A DNA stretch of 12,351 nucleotides from DAOTKC01 sp035449045 (lineage in GTDB: Bacteria; Bacillota; Clostridia; Christensenellales; CAG-917), in contig DAOTKC010000041.1 of the NCBI GenBank assembly GCA_035449045.1, positions 1-12,351 of the forward strand, read 5' to 3'. The notes under the pieces were generated by a model. That model did no database searches, had not been told where the DNA came from, and saw only the letters and a list, made by a program, of their open reading frames with translations. This document shows positions 5,998-12,351 of this stretch, one piece after another. Position numbers and translations under genes: made by a program. Numbering within the stretch: position 1 is the first letter of the stretch; each line of letters opens with the position of its first letter.

Positions 5998-6027
5998 CCG
6001 ATTGGCATGATAAATCGGCGCTTTTTT
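5998..6027 (+). terminator. Possible hairpin-plus-T-run upstream of tRNA-Ala
   Basis: CCGATT (5998-6003) pairs with AATCGG (6013-6018) across a 9-base loop and is followed by CGC and six T. There is no plus-strand gene directly upstream that needs terminating, so it may be a remnant or a barrier between the tRNA and the next unit. Confidence 0.35.
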
Positions 6028-6070
6028 GGTATTTTCAGGATAAGCTCTAAGAGCGGTAGTTAGATTTTAT

Positions 6071-6099
6071 ATTACATTCCGATAATTTTTTGTTATAAT
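6071..6099 (+). promoter_or_regulatory. Promoter candidate for the second GNAT gene
   Basis: ATTACA (6071-6076, 4 of 6 to consensus), 17-base spacer, perfect TATAAT (6094-6099). This predicts an 80-base leader before ATG 6185. Confidence 0.55.
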
Positions 6100-6123
6100 G
6101 AAGCGGTAACAGTGAAAGGGTAT

Positions 6124-6171
6124 TTTTCGCGCAGTAAAAGCACGATAACTTTTTAAGTTTTAGCGCGAAAA
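6124..6171 (+). promoter_or_regulatory. Inverted repeat in the 5' leader of the GNAT gene
   Basis: TTTTCGCGC (6124-6132) and GCGCGAAAA (6163-6171) are perfect 9-bp complements enclosing 30 bases, within which AACTT-TTT-AAGTT can form a small inner hairpin. It lies between the predicted promoter and the start codon, 13 bases before ATG 6185. Whether it is an RNA control element or an operator is not known. Confidence 0.4.
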
Positions 6172-6184
6172 TCCGGGCATTTAC

Positions 6185-6898
6185 ATGAACAAGGATAGAA
6201 TTTTATCAAAACTATATGAGGATATGGCGCAAAACGCGCCGATAATCGGCTTACTTAAAAAAGAGTTGGCCGACGTTTTATATTTTGACGACGAAAACGT
6301 CATAGTCCGCTCCAAGCCCGACGACGACCCGGTGTATTTCTGCAACTGCCGCGATTTAACCAAGCTTTCGCTCATTCCGAAAGATGCGGACATGATAGTG
6401 GCGCTCAACGAAGCGAACTCGAGGTTTTTGCTTGCCGACGTCCGCAACTTAAAAGAGCGGAGCCCTTGCTATCAGGTGGTGTTCACATCGCACGTCGAGA
6501 CACCCGCATTAGGCATTGAAATCCGCGTTTTGGACGAAAGCTTTCTTGCCGATGTCGTCGAGCATTACGAAATGCGGCTCGCTCCCGAATATATACTTGA
6601 GCGGCTTTCTTCGGGCGTCATACTCGGCGCCTTCCTCGAAAGTGAGCTTGCGGGCTTTATCGGGCGGCATTTTGACGGCTCGATGGGAATGCTCGAGGTG
6701 TTTTTAAAGTTTAGATCAAGAGGAATCGGGCGGGCGCTCGAAGCCGCCATGATAAACCGCGTGCTGGCATCGGGAGAGATTGCCTACGGCCACATTTTCG
6801 AGAGTAACGCCGGCTCGCTCGCCCTCCAAAAAAAATTCCCGTCCGCCATATTCGCCAAGCAAAAAATAAGCTGGCTCAGGCGGCAGCAACCAATTTAA
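6185..6898 (+). CDS. GNAT-family acetyltransferase with long N-terminal extension
   Basis: A 237-residue protein. The C-terminal half, about 112-233, is a GNAT domain: ILGAFLESELAGFIGRH (beta strands 2-3), MLEVFLKFRSRGIGRALEAAMINRVL with acetyl-CoA loop RSRGIG at 177-182, then HIFESNAGSLALQKKF, the common SNxxSxxLxxK-type end of the fold. The first 110 residues are not recognised; they contain a CNC pair (53-55) and no membrane segment, and may bind the acceptor. No strong ribosome-binding site precedes ATG 6185 (only CGGG), and a leader hairpin is present, so expression may be low or regulated. Followed after 49 bases by the YerC-like gene, which seems to have its own promoter. Acceptor substrate unknown. 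Confidence 0.82.
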   Translation: MNKDRILSKLYEDMAQNAPIIGLLKKELADVLYFDDENVIVRSKPDDDPVYFCNCRDLTKLSLIPKDADMIVALNEANSRFLLADVRNLKERSPCYQVVFTSHVETPALGIEIRVLDESFLADVVEHYEMRLAPEYILERLSSGVILGAFLESELAGFIGRHFDGSMGMLEVFLKFRSRGIGRALEAAMINRVLASGEIAYGHIFESNAGSLALQKKFPSAIFAKQKISWLRRQQPI

Positions 6899-6902
6899 AA
6901 GG

Positions 6903-6931
6903 TTTACAACTTTAATGAATTGAAGTATAAT
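6903..6931 (+). promoter_or_regulatory. Promoter of the YerC-like gene
   Basis: TTTACA (6903-6908), 17-base spacer, perfect TATAAT (6926-6931), immediately after the stop of the preceding gene. The predicted start near 6938 would put the GAGGG ribosome-binding site (6938-6942) at the very 5' end of the mRNA. Confidence 0.6.
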
Positions 6932-6947
6932 CGGTTCGAGGGCTGCT

Positions 6948-7232
6948 ATGAACGATAAAATATCCAAAGATATGATTGACCTTTTATTCGGCACAATAGT
7001 CAAGCTTCAGTCGATTGAGGACTGCAAGACGCTATTCACCGACCTTTGCACCGCCAACGAAATTGAGCAGATGGCGCAGCGAATCCGTTCCGCCGAGTTA
7101 CTCCTTGAGGGCAAGACCTACGCGCAGGTGATGGCGGAAACCGAGATTTCCTCGGCCACACTGTCGCGCGTATCCAATTGCATCCGTCACGGCACGGGCG
7201 GCTATAAGAAATTTTTAAAAGATATTAAATGA
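6948..7232 (+). CDS. YerC/YecD-family TrpR-like DNA-binding protein
   Basis: A 94-residue all-helical protein of the TrpR-related family found in Bacillota. The helix-turn-helix region is RIRSAELLLEGKTYAQVMAETEISSATLSRVSNCIRHGTGGY (about 45-86), where AQVMAETEISSATLSRVSNCI is the recognition unit and the GTGGY tail is characteristic. The family is related to the tryptophan repressor, but the tryptophan-binding role is not established for YerC proteins. GAGGG stands 5 bases before ATG 6948. Its stop overlaps the start of the next gene in ATGA, so the two are translationally coupled. Likely a cytoplasmic transcriptional regulator, with unknown targets. Confidence 0.92.
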   Translation: MNDKISKDMIDLLFGTIVKLQSIEDCKTLFTDLCTANEIEQMAQRIRSAELLLEGKTYAQVMAETEISSATLSRVSNCIRHGTGGYKKFLKDIK

Positions 7233-7666
7233 ACGGCTATATCGAGCAAAAATACCTCAACGTGCCGGCTTCCTCGGGTAGCCTGACAAAAAAGCATTTA
7301 ATAATCGCCTCGATTTTTGTCGCGGGCGCGGCGGGCATTGCGGCGTTTACCGCGCTGATTTTCGTTTTTTATTCCTTCAGAATTTATTTTGTCATCGGCG
7401 CGGCGGTTTCGTTTTTAGTCTGCCTTGCCGTAGTCACCCGCGAAAACCGCGTGAGAAAAATAAAAAAAGCGGTAGCTGCGGGCGAATTAAAAATTGCTGC
7501 GCTCGCCAAGATCGTGGGCTTATCCAAACAATACGACTGTCTGAAGTTGCTGTATACCATGATTAAGCTCAACGAGCTTCAACATTACGGCGTGGAAAAC
7601 GGCGAATATTTAAAGGCCGAACCCGATGAAAAGCCGGCCGCCGAGGGCGCGGAAGCGGAAAGCTAA
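7229..7666 (+). CDS. Two-helix membrane protein of unknown function
   Basis: A 145-residue protein I do not recognise. It has a short N-terminal tail, two strongly hydrophobic helices at about 23-49 and 52-70 that form a hairpin, then a basic stretch RENRVRKIKK (71-80) which by the positive-inside rule should be cytoplasmic. Residues 81-122 form a helical segment (GELKIAALAKIVGLSKQYDCLKLLYTMIKLNEL) with the rhythm of a small helix-turn-helix or winged-helix, and the tail is acidic and Ala/Glu-rich. The start codon overlaps the YerC-like stop (ATGA), so the membrane protein is probably made with that regulator. A sensor or anchor role is only a guess. Confidence 0.75.
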   Translation: MNGYIEQKYLNVPASSGSLTKKHLIIASIFVAGAAGIAAFTALIFVFYSFRIYFVIGAAVSFLVCLAVVTRENRVRKIKKAVAAGELKIAALAKIVGLSKQYDCLKLLYTMIKLNELQHYGVENGEYLKAEPDEKPAAEGAEAES

Positions 7667-7717
7667 CTAACCAAAAGCGAAAATTCTTAGAAAGGCGTTT
7701 TTAAGGGCTACAAGAAA

Positions 7718-8539
7718 ATGAGGGCGCTTATCATCAGCGATATATCCTGCGTCGGACGCTGCTCGGTCACGGCCATGCTGCCTATTTTGACGTGCTTCGA
7801 TATTGAGGCGGTTCCCCTTCCCACCGCTCTGCTTTCTTCGCAAACGGGCGGAATCGACGATTTCACCTTTGCGCCGCTTGGGAGGCACCACGCCGGCATT
7901 ATCGGACACTGGAAACGGCTTGGCATCACCTTCGACGCCGTAATCACCGGCTATTTTGCCGAAACGGCGAATTTCAAAACCGCGCTTACGGTTAAAGAAG
8001 AGCTCGGCCGCAGGGACGCCGACGGCAAGAACTCTTGCTTTTTAATTGTCGACCCCGTGCTGGGCGAGAACGGAAAGTTATATCAAGGAATGACGGAAAG
8101 CTTCGTTCGCGCCATGAAGCGTTTTATCCGCTTTGCCGACGTCATCTTGCCCAACCTCACCGAGGCCGAAATTCTGACAGACTCTAAAGGAGCCGCCGCT
8201 TTGGAACAAATAGCCGAACTTAACCGTAACGCCGTTGTGACGGGAATCGAGATAGGAAAAACCATCACTGCCGCCCATCCCGCCTCGGCGTTTTCCTACT
8301 CGGTAAAGCGAAGCGAGGGAGTTTTCCACGGTGCCGGCGACGTCTTTTCCGCGGTGTTTTCGGGGGGATATCTTTCGGGGTTCGGTGTCGAGCGCTCGAT
8401 AAAGCTTGCCGCCGATTTTTGCCGCCGCGCCGTCGTTAAAACGGTAGGATGCGACACCCGCCTCGGATTGAATTTTGAAGCGGAGCTCCCTTGGTTGATA
8501 AACTCAATCCGAAAACTACGGGCGGAAAAGGCCTATTAA
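7718..8539 (+). CDS. Pyridoxamine/pyridoxal kinase-type PfkB family protein
   Basis: A 273-residue kinase of the ribokinase-like superfamily, predicted to phosphorylate the 5'-hydroxyl of pyridoxamine/pyridoxal in vitamin B6 salvage. The N-terminus ISDISCVGRCSVTAMLPIL (6-24) and LPTALLSSQTGG (34-45) are the hallmark of the clostridial pyridoxamine kinase group. DPVLGENGKLY is at 112-122, LPNLTEAEIL at 144-153, and the C-terminal signature HGAGDVFSAVFSGG at 204-217, with catalytic Asp208. Length is normal. ATG 7718 is preceded by AAGGGC at a slightly long distance. It starts 51 bases after the membrane protein gene and may be read through from the same promoter. The ThiD-type hydroxymethylpyrimidine kinases are the main alternative. 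Confidence 0.88.
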   Translation: MRALIISDISCVGRCSVTAMLPILTCFDIEAVPLPTALLSSQTGGIDDFTFAPLGRHHAGIIGHWKRLGITFDAVITGYFAETANFKTALTVKEELGRRDADGKNSCFLIVDPVLGENGKLYQGMTESFVRAMKRFIRFADVILPNLTEAEILTDSKGAAALEQIAELNRNAVVTGIEIGKTITAAHPASAFSYSVKRSEGVFHGAGDVFSAVFSGGYLSGFGVERSIKLAADFCRRAVVKTVGCDTRLGLNFEAELPWLINSIRKLRAEKAY

Positions 8540-8596
8540 AAAGCTTATTTGCAGGGAATCTTGGTGGGCTTGATAAAAATTTTAAGGGCAAGCTTA

Positions 8597-8625
8597 TTGA
8601 ACAAAGCAAGGGTTTAAACTATCAA
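8597..8625 (+). promoter_or_regulatory. Weak promoter candidate for the esterase gene
   Basis: TTGAAC (8597-8602), 17-base spacer, TATCAA (8620-8625); each hexamer has about 4 matches to consensus. The A+T-rich context makes this tentative. Confidence 0.35.
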
Positions 8626-8648
8626 AATAATATTATAAAGGTGATATT

Positions 8649-9560
8649 ATGAAAAAAACTTATGTTATTCCAAGCGCGATATGCCGTTTTAACGAATGGT
8701 GGATGCGTCCGCTGCTTAATCTCGGCGCCTCCAAGGAAGTGGTTTGGGAGCGCAAAATTAAATACTGCGACGACGAAAACCTCTATCTCAACGTCTGCGA
8801 CAAAAAAGAGCCCGATGGAGAAAAGCGGCCGGTGTTCGTCTATATTCACGGCGGCGGCTGGGTTTCGGGCAAGCCGGAAACGCGCGAGGGCGTCGTCTCC
8901 AAAATAGTGGAAAAGGGATTTTTGGGGATTAGCATTTACTACGGCTATGCGCCGAAATACGGCCATCCCGAGGCGGTGCAAAACATCTATAAGGCGCTTG
9001 CTTGGCTCGTCGACAATGCCGAGAAATACAACGCCGATATATCGAGAATTTACGTCGGCGGCGAATCGGCAGGAGCGCACCTGACCGCGACGGTGGGCGC
9101 CATATACGCAAACGAGGAATATAAGTCCGCGTTTGATTTGGAACCCAAATCCAAAGACCTCAAAATTTCGGGGCTGGTTTTAATTTGCGGCGTCTACGAT
9201 ATGGAAGTCGCCGCAAAAAGCGGCTTCCCCTTCATTAAAAGCTATATCTACGCCTATTTTAAAAAGCCGCTCAAGCTTTTGAATACCGAGGAAGGGCGTT
9301 TAATTTCACCCGCGCATTTTATCACCGAGGCCTTTCCGGCGAGCTTCCATATCACGGCGGCGATGGACGCTCTCAGGCACGGCGGCGCAATGTTTTACGA
9401 CCAGGTCAAGTCGAAGGGCGTAAAGTGTGTCCATTACTATGCCAAAGGAGCTTGGTCTATTCACGCCTTCGCCGTGGCTCAAGCGCTTAAGCTTTCTAAA
9501 ATCGCAATGAAGGGCATTTTGGAATTTTTGTCCGAGCTCGAAAACAAAGATTTGAAATAG
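8649..9560 (+). CDS. Alpha/beta hydrolase, hormone-sensitive-lipase-type esterase
   Basis: A 303-residue predicted carboxylesterase. The oxyanion-hole motif HGGGW is at 67-71 and the nucleophile elbow GGESAG at 137-142 (Ser140), both diagnostic for the HSL / bacterial family IV group. The rest of the triad is likely Asp240 (ITAAMDALRHGGAMFYDQVK) and His272 (SIHAF). The segment YYGYAPKYGHPEAVQNIYKALAWL (97-120) matches the family's YRLAPEHPFPAALED region in position. No signal peptide is evident, though 10-26 is mildly hydrophobic, so it should be cytoplasmic. AAAGGTG lies 5-6 bases before ATG 8649. It is separated from the kinase by 109 bases and ended by a strong hairpin. The natural ester substrate is unknown. 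Confidence 0.9.
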   Translation: MKKTYVIPSAICRFNEWWMRPLLNLGASKEVVWERKIKYCDDENLYLNVCDKKEPDGEKRPVFVYIHGGGWVSGKPETREGVVSKIVEKGFLGISIYYGYAPKYGHPEAVQNIYKALAWLVDNAEKYNADISRIYVGGESAGAHLTATVGAIYANEEYKSAFDLEPKSKDLKISGLVLICGVYDMEVAAKSGFPFIKSYIYAYFKKPLKLLNTEEGRLISPAHFITEAFPASFHITAAMDALRHGGAMFYDQVKSKGVKCVHYYAKGAWSIHAFAVAQALKLSKIAMKGILEFLSELENKDLK

Positions 9561-9587
9561 CTTTTTTTAGCAAGACCTAAGCTTACA

Positions 9588-9616
9588 AAAAAGCGGGAGC
9601 GGCGCTCCCGCTTTTT
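9588..9616. terminator. Strong intrinsic terminator after the esterase gene
   Basis: AAAAAGCGGGAGC (9588-9600), a 3-base loop and GCTCCCGCTTTTT (9604-9616) form a perfect 13-bp stem followed by ATTTTTAT. It is symmetrical and can work on both strands. Confidence 0.93.
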
Positions 9617-9655
9617 ATTTTTATAATGGATACAAAATGGTCACAAAACAAAAGA

Positions 9656-9684
9656 TGGCGTTCGACCGAAACGGACGAACGCCA
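9656..9684 (-). terminator. Terminator of the IscU-like/GGGtGRT operon
   Basis: TGGCGTTCG (9656-9664) and CGAACGCCA (9676-9684) form a 9-bp stem; inside, CCG-AAA-CGG extends it. On the minus strand the stem is followed by TCTTTTGTTTTGTG. It lies 34 bases after the stop of the GGGtGRT gene. Confidence 0.75.
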
Positions 9685-9717
9685 AATTCATACAAAAAAT
9701 GTCCTAAATAGGGGGTT

Positions 9718-10722
9718 TTATTTCTTTAAAGCTTCCTCGACGGCTACCGCGCAGGCGACCGTGGCGCCGACCATCGGATTGTTCCCCATGCCTATCAAGC
9801 CCATCATTTCGACGTGGGCGGGAACGGAGGAACTGCCCGCGAACTGGGCGTCGCCGTGCATGCGTCCCATGGTGTCGGTCATGCCGTAGGAGGCGGGACC
9901 TGCCGCCATGTTGTCGGGGTGGAGCGTCCTGCCCGTACCGCCGCCGCTCGCGACCGAGAAATATTTTTTGCCGTGCTCATAAGCCCATTTCTTATAGGTG
10001 CCGGCGACGGGATGCTGGAAGCGGGTGGGGTTGGTGGAGTTGCCCGTAATGGATACGTCGACTTCCTCGAAACGCATGACGGCGACACCCTCGGAGACGT
10101 CGTCGCAGCCATAGACGCGCACTTTGGCGCGCTCGCCCGAACTGTAAGCGGTTTCTTTGACAATATTGAGCTTACAGCTGCAATAGTCGTATTTGGTTTG
10201 AACGTAGGTGAAGCCGTTTATTCTCGAAATGATGTAGGCGGCGTCCTTGCCGAGCCCGTTCAGAATGACTCTGAGCGGCGTCTTTCTGACTTTGTTCGCC
10301 GAGCGCGCAATACCAATCGCGCCTTCGGCGGCGGCGAAAGACTCGTGGCCGGCCAAAAAGGCGAAGCACTTGGTCTCCTCGCGGAGCAGCATGGCGGCGA
10401 GGTTGCCGTGTCCTAAGCCCACTTCGCGCTGTTCGGCGACGGAGCCGTCGATGCAGAACGCTTGAAGGCCGATGCCGATTGCCTCGGCGGCGTCGGCAGC
10501 CTTTTTGGCGCCGCGCTTAATTGCAATCGCGGTGCCCGCGGTATATGCCCAAACGGCGTTTTCAAAGGCAATCTGCTGGACGCCCTTGACAATCGCATCG
10601 ACGTTGATGCCGTAGTTTTCGGTGAGCTTTTGGGCGTCCTCGAGCGACGCTATGCCGTTTTCCGCAAGCACGGCGTTGATTTTATTTATTCTTCTTTCAT
10701 AACCTTCAAATCTGATACTCAT
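9718..10722 (-). CDS. GGGtGRT family protein
   Basis: A 334-residue protein of the family named for its motif, GGGTGRT at 260-266, followed by LHPDNMAAGPASYGMTDTMGRMHGDAQFAGSSSVPAHVEMMG (267-308), the most conserved part. Molecular function is unknown. Cysteines at 90, 119, 181, 183, 206 and 324, with Cys181-Ser-Cys183 as a pair, and several His residues (105, 125, 289, 303) could bind metal or a cluster; this is inference. No membrane helix or signal peptide; likely cytoplasmic. AAGGAGG lies 7 bases before ATG 10722, which is 11 bases after the IscU-like stop, so the two genes form one operon. The pairing suggests that this protein is the client or partner of the scaffold. Confidence 0.9.
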   Translation of the reverse strand: MSIRFEGYERRINKINAVLAENGIASLEDAQKLTENYGINVDAIVKGVQQIAFENAVWAYTAGTAIAIKRGAKKAADAAEAIGIGLQAFCIDGSVAEQREVGLGHGNLAAMLLREETKCFAFLAGHESFAAAEGAIGIARSANKVRKTPLRVILNGLGKDAAYIISRINGFTYVQTKYDYCSCKLNIVKETAYSSGERAKVRVYGCDDVSEGVAVMRFEEVDVSITGNSTNPTRFQHPVAGTYKKWAYEHGKKYFSVASGGGTGRTLHPDNMAAGPASYGMTDTMGRMHGDAQFAGSSSVPAHVEMMGLIGMGNNPMVGATVACAVAVEEALKK

Positions 10723-10733
10723 GGCGCGCCTCC

Positions 10734-11426
10734 TTATTCCTTTCTGGGGTCGATATATTTAGCTGCGGCATCAAACCTTCCGTAGCTGCCCGTGCACTTC
10801 TTGAGCGCTTCCGAGGCGTCGACGCCTTTTTTGATCATTTCCATCATTTTGCCGAGGTGGACGAATTCATAGCCGATAATCTCGCCGCCCTCGTCAAGAG
10901 CGAGCCGCGTCACGTAGCCTTCCGCCATCTCGAGATAGCGCGGGCCCTTTTTTGCGGTCGAATACATGGTGCCGATTTGGGAACGGAGGCCCTTGCCTAA
11001 ATCCTCGAGGCCGGCGCCGATGGGAAGGCCGCCCTCCGAGAAGGCCGACTGCGTCCTGCCGTAGGCTATCTGCAAAAACAGCTCGCGCATGGCGGTGTTG
11101 ATGGCGTCGCAAACCAAGTCGGTATTGAGCGCTTCGAGCACCGTCTTGCCCGTCAGAATTTCGGCCGCCATAGCCGCCGAGTGCGTCATGCCCGAGCAAC
11201 CGATGGTCTCGATGAGCGCTTCCTCTATAATGCCGTCCTTGACGTTGAGCGTAAGCTTGCAGGCGCCCTGTTGCGGCGCGCACCAGCCCACGCCGTGCGT
11301 AAGGCCGCTGATGTCCTTTACTTCCTTCGCCTGAACCCATTTTCCTTCTTCGGGAATGGGCGCCGGCCCGTGGTCAGGCCCCTTTTTAACGCAGGCCATT
11401 TCTTCTATTTCATGTGAATATTGCAT
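10734..11426 (-). CDS. IscU/NifU-like iron-sulfur cluster assembly scaffold protein
   Basis: A 230-residue protein with an IscU-like fold at about 42-130: HGVGWCAPQQGACKLTLNVKDGIIEEALIETIGCSGMTHSAAMAAEILTGK. Against IscU, Cys56, Cys77 and Cys106 fall at the three cluster-ligand positions (GDVMKL-, YGCGSA- and C-terminal-Cys equivalents); Cys12, Cys49 and Cys211 are extra. IscU itself is about 130 residues, so the C-terminal 95 residues (from about 136) are an addition specific to this subgroup; they contain EGYVTRLALDEGGEIIGYEFVHLGKMMEMIKKGVDASEAL. GGGAGG precedes ATG 11426 by about 5 bases. It is first in a two-gene operon with the GGGtGRT gene. No IscS-type desulfurase is visible nearby, so sulfur supply must come from elsewhere. 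Family call is firm; specific role unknown. Confidence 0.88.
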   Translation of the reverse strand: MQYSHEIEEMACVKKGPDHGPAPIPEEGKWVQAKEVKDISGLTHGVGWCAPQQGACKLTLNVKDGIIEEALIETIGCSGMTHSAAMAAEILTGKTVLEALNTDLVCDAINTAMRELFLQIAYGRTQSAFSEGGLPIGAGLEDLGKGLRSQIGTMYSTAKKGPRYLEMAEGYVTRLALDEGGEIIGYEFVHLGKMMEMIKKGVDASEALKKCTGSYGRFDAAAKYIDPRKE

Positions 11427-11453
11427 ATTATCCTCCCGTCGTTTGTTCGATTT

Positions 11454-11482
11454 ATTATATCACCGATTTGAAAAAATCACAA
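11454..11482 (-). promoter_or_regulatory. Promoter of the IscU-like/GGGtGRT operon
   Basis: On the minus strand TTGTGA (11482-11477), 17-base spacer, perfect TATAAT (11459-11454), about 28 bases upstream of ATG 11426, giving a short leader with a strong ribosome-binding site. Confidence 0.7.
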
Positions 11483-11494
11483 CGGATTTTTGAA

Positions 11495-11515
11495 AAGCCG
11501 GTTTTCATTCGGCTT
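11495..11515. promoter_or_regulatory. Hairpin/inverted repeat between divergent promoters
   Basis: AAGCCG (11495-11500) and CGGCTT (11510-11515), 6 bp with a 9-base spacer, lie between the two divergent promoters. Neither flanking gene is transcribed through it, so an operator is possible; it is short and may be chance. Confidence 0.3.
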
Positions 11516-11542
11516 ATTTTATCGTTTTATTTTGTCAATCAT

Positions 11543-11571
11543 TTGTAAGTTTAAAATAACGGTGTTATAAT
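11543..11571 (+). promoter_or_regulatory. Promoter of the aminotransferase gene
   Basis: TTGTAA (11543-11548), 17-base spacer, perfect TATAAT (11566-11571), predicting a start about 24 bases before TTG 11602. Confidence 0.65.
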
Positions 11572-11601
11572 AATAAGAACTTTTAAGGGTAGGTTGAGGA
11601 T

Positions 11602-12351
11602 TTGGAATACAGAATCACCGACAAAATTAAAAACCTCGAGGCAAACGCCATCAGAGAAATATTCGGCCTTTTGAAGGCGCCCGGCATGATTTCGTTCGCG
11701 GGCGGCTTCCCCGCCGCCGAGGCGCTGCCGGTGGCCGAAGTCGAAAAAATAGCGAGCGAGCTTCTTTCGGGCGAGGACACGCTTGCCATACTTCAATACG
11801 GCGGCACCGAGGGCTACGGTCCGCTAATAAATAGCGCGTTAAAATACGCGGCGCGGTTCGGCATTAAGGAGACCTCGGAAAACAACGCTCTCATTATTTC
11901 GGGCGGCCAGCAGGGAATCGACCTCACGTTCAAGGCCTTTTTGAACAAGGGCGACCGCGTTCTGGTAGAAGACCCAACCTATCTTGCCTGCCTCCATATT
12001 TTAAAAACCTACGAAGGCGAGCCCATCGGCGTAAAGGCCGACAGCGACGGCGTCAACATAGAGGATTTGGAAGAAAAAATCAAGCGCTTCAACCCCAAAA
12101 TCGTCTATCTCATCCCCGATTTTTCCAATCCCACCGGAAAATCGCTGTCGCTTGAAAAGAGAAAGGCGGCAGCCGCGCTTGCCGAAAAATATAACGTCAT
12201 AGTGCTGGAGGACAACCCCTACGGCGAGCTTAGATACTCGGGCGAAAGGCTTCCCGCCATCAAGGCGTTCGACAACGCCGGCCGCGTTATCTACGTTTCG
12301 AGCTTTTCCAAGACGATAGCGCCCGGTCTTAGGACGGGGATTGCGGTCGCC
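11602..12351 (+). CDS. PLP-dependent class I/II aminotransferase (cut by window end)
   Basis: First 250 codons of a fold-type I aminotransferase of the group that includes 2-aminoadipate/kynurenine aminotransferases and MocR C-terminal domains; no MocR HTH domain precedes it. Visible: ISFAGGFP at 30-37, QYGGTEGYGPL at 65-75, GGQQGIDL (101-108, phosphate-binding region), DFSNPTGKS at 173-181 with PLP-contacting Asn176, EDNPYGELRY at 203-212 with Asp204 and Tyr207, and SSFSKTIAPGLRTG at 233-246 with Schiff-base Lys237 and Arg243. The start must be TTG 11602: an in-frame TAG at 11590-11592 blocks anything longer, and the next Met (residue 29) falls within the conserved core. The ribosome-binding site is poorly placed (GAGG only 2 bases away, AGG about 8). 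Such enzymes transfer an amino group from an amino acid to a 2-oxo acid; substrate not predictable. Confidence 0.92.
   Translation, partial: MEYRITDKIKNLEANAIREIFGLLKAPGMISFAGGFPAAEALPVAEVEKIASELLSGEDTLAILQYGGTEGYGPLINSALKYAARFGIKETSENNALIISGGQQGIDLTFKAFLNKGDRVLVEDPTYLACLHILKTYEGEPIGVKADSDGVNIEDLEEKIKRFNPKIVYLIPDFSNPTGKSLSLEKRKAAAALAEKYNVIVLEDNPYGELRYSGERLPAIKAFDNAGRVIYVSSFSKTIAPGLRTGIAVA

Noticed and set aside
8622..9080. 152-codon minus-strand frame opposite the esterase
   Set aside because: Antisense to the HGGGW and GESAG motifs of a convincing esterase; no ribosome-binding site.
9814..10416. 200-codon plus-strand frame opposite the GGGtGRT gene
   Set aside because: It is antisense to a clearly conserved protein and consists of Gly/Ala/Arg-rich shadow translation.

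Overview
The window looks like chromosome of a low-to-medium G+C Gram-positive anaerobe, most likely an uncultured member of the Clostridia. Reasons: AGGAGG-type ribosome-binding sites precede most genes; a YerC/YecD-type TrpR-like regulator is present; a GGGtGRT protein is paired with an IscU/NifU-like scaffold; and the tRNA gene encodes its own CCA. Taxonomy is inference from gene content only. No phage, plasmid, transposase or CRISPR signature was seen.

Layout. (1) 1-2891, plus strand: the 3' part of deoC, a two-domain nucleoside 2-deoxyribosyltransferase-like protein, a ribokinase-family kinase and a small tautomerase. The first three are tightly packed and together suggest catabolism of deoxyribonucleosides: base release, sugar phosphorylation, then aldol cleavage of deoxyribose 5-phosphate. 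A 12-bp bidirectional terminator hairpin closes the unit. (2) 3013-5447, minus strand: a VOC/glyoxalase-fold protein, a GNAT acetyltransferase with an odd C-terminus, and a 12-helix MFS transporter. (3) 5448-6184: a 422-base gene-free stretch holding two ~100-bp direct repeats, then tRNA-Ala(GGC) on the minus strand with a near-consensus promoter. (4) 6185-9560, plus strand: a second GNAT protein, a YerC-like repressor translationally coupled to a two-helix membrane protein, a pyridoxamine-kinase-type PfkB kinase, and an HSL-type esterase with a complete catalytic triad. (5) 9718-11426, minus strand: an IscU-like scaffold gene followed 11 bases later by a GGGtGRT gene, a conserved but functionally unexplained pair, ended by its own hairpin. 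(6) 11602-12351, plus strand: the first 250 codons of a PLP-dependent aminotransferase diverging from that pair.

The points most worth following up are the deoxyribosyltransferase whose N-terminal domain has Lys where the catalytic Glu should be, next to an aldolase and a sugar kinase; the uncharacterised IscU-like/GGGtGRT pair with many conserved-looking cysteines; and the repeat element beside tRNA-Ala, whose second copy is framed by a perfect 18-bp inverted repeat that includes the tRNA CCA end and whose end forms the tRNA terminator.
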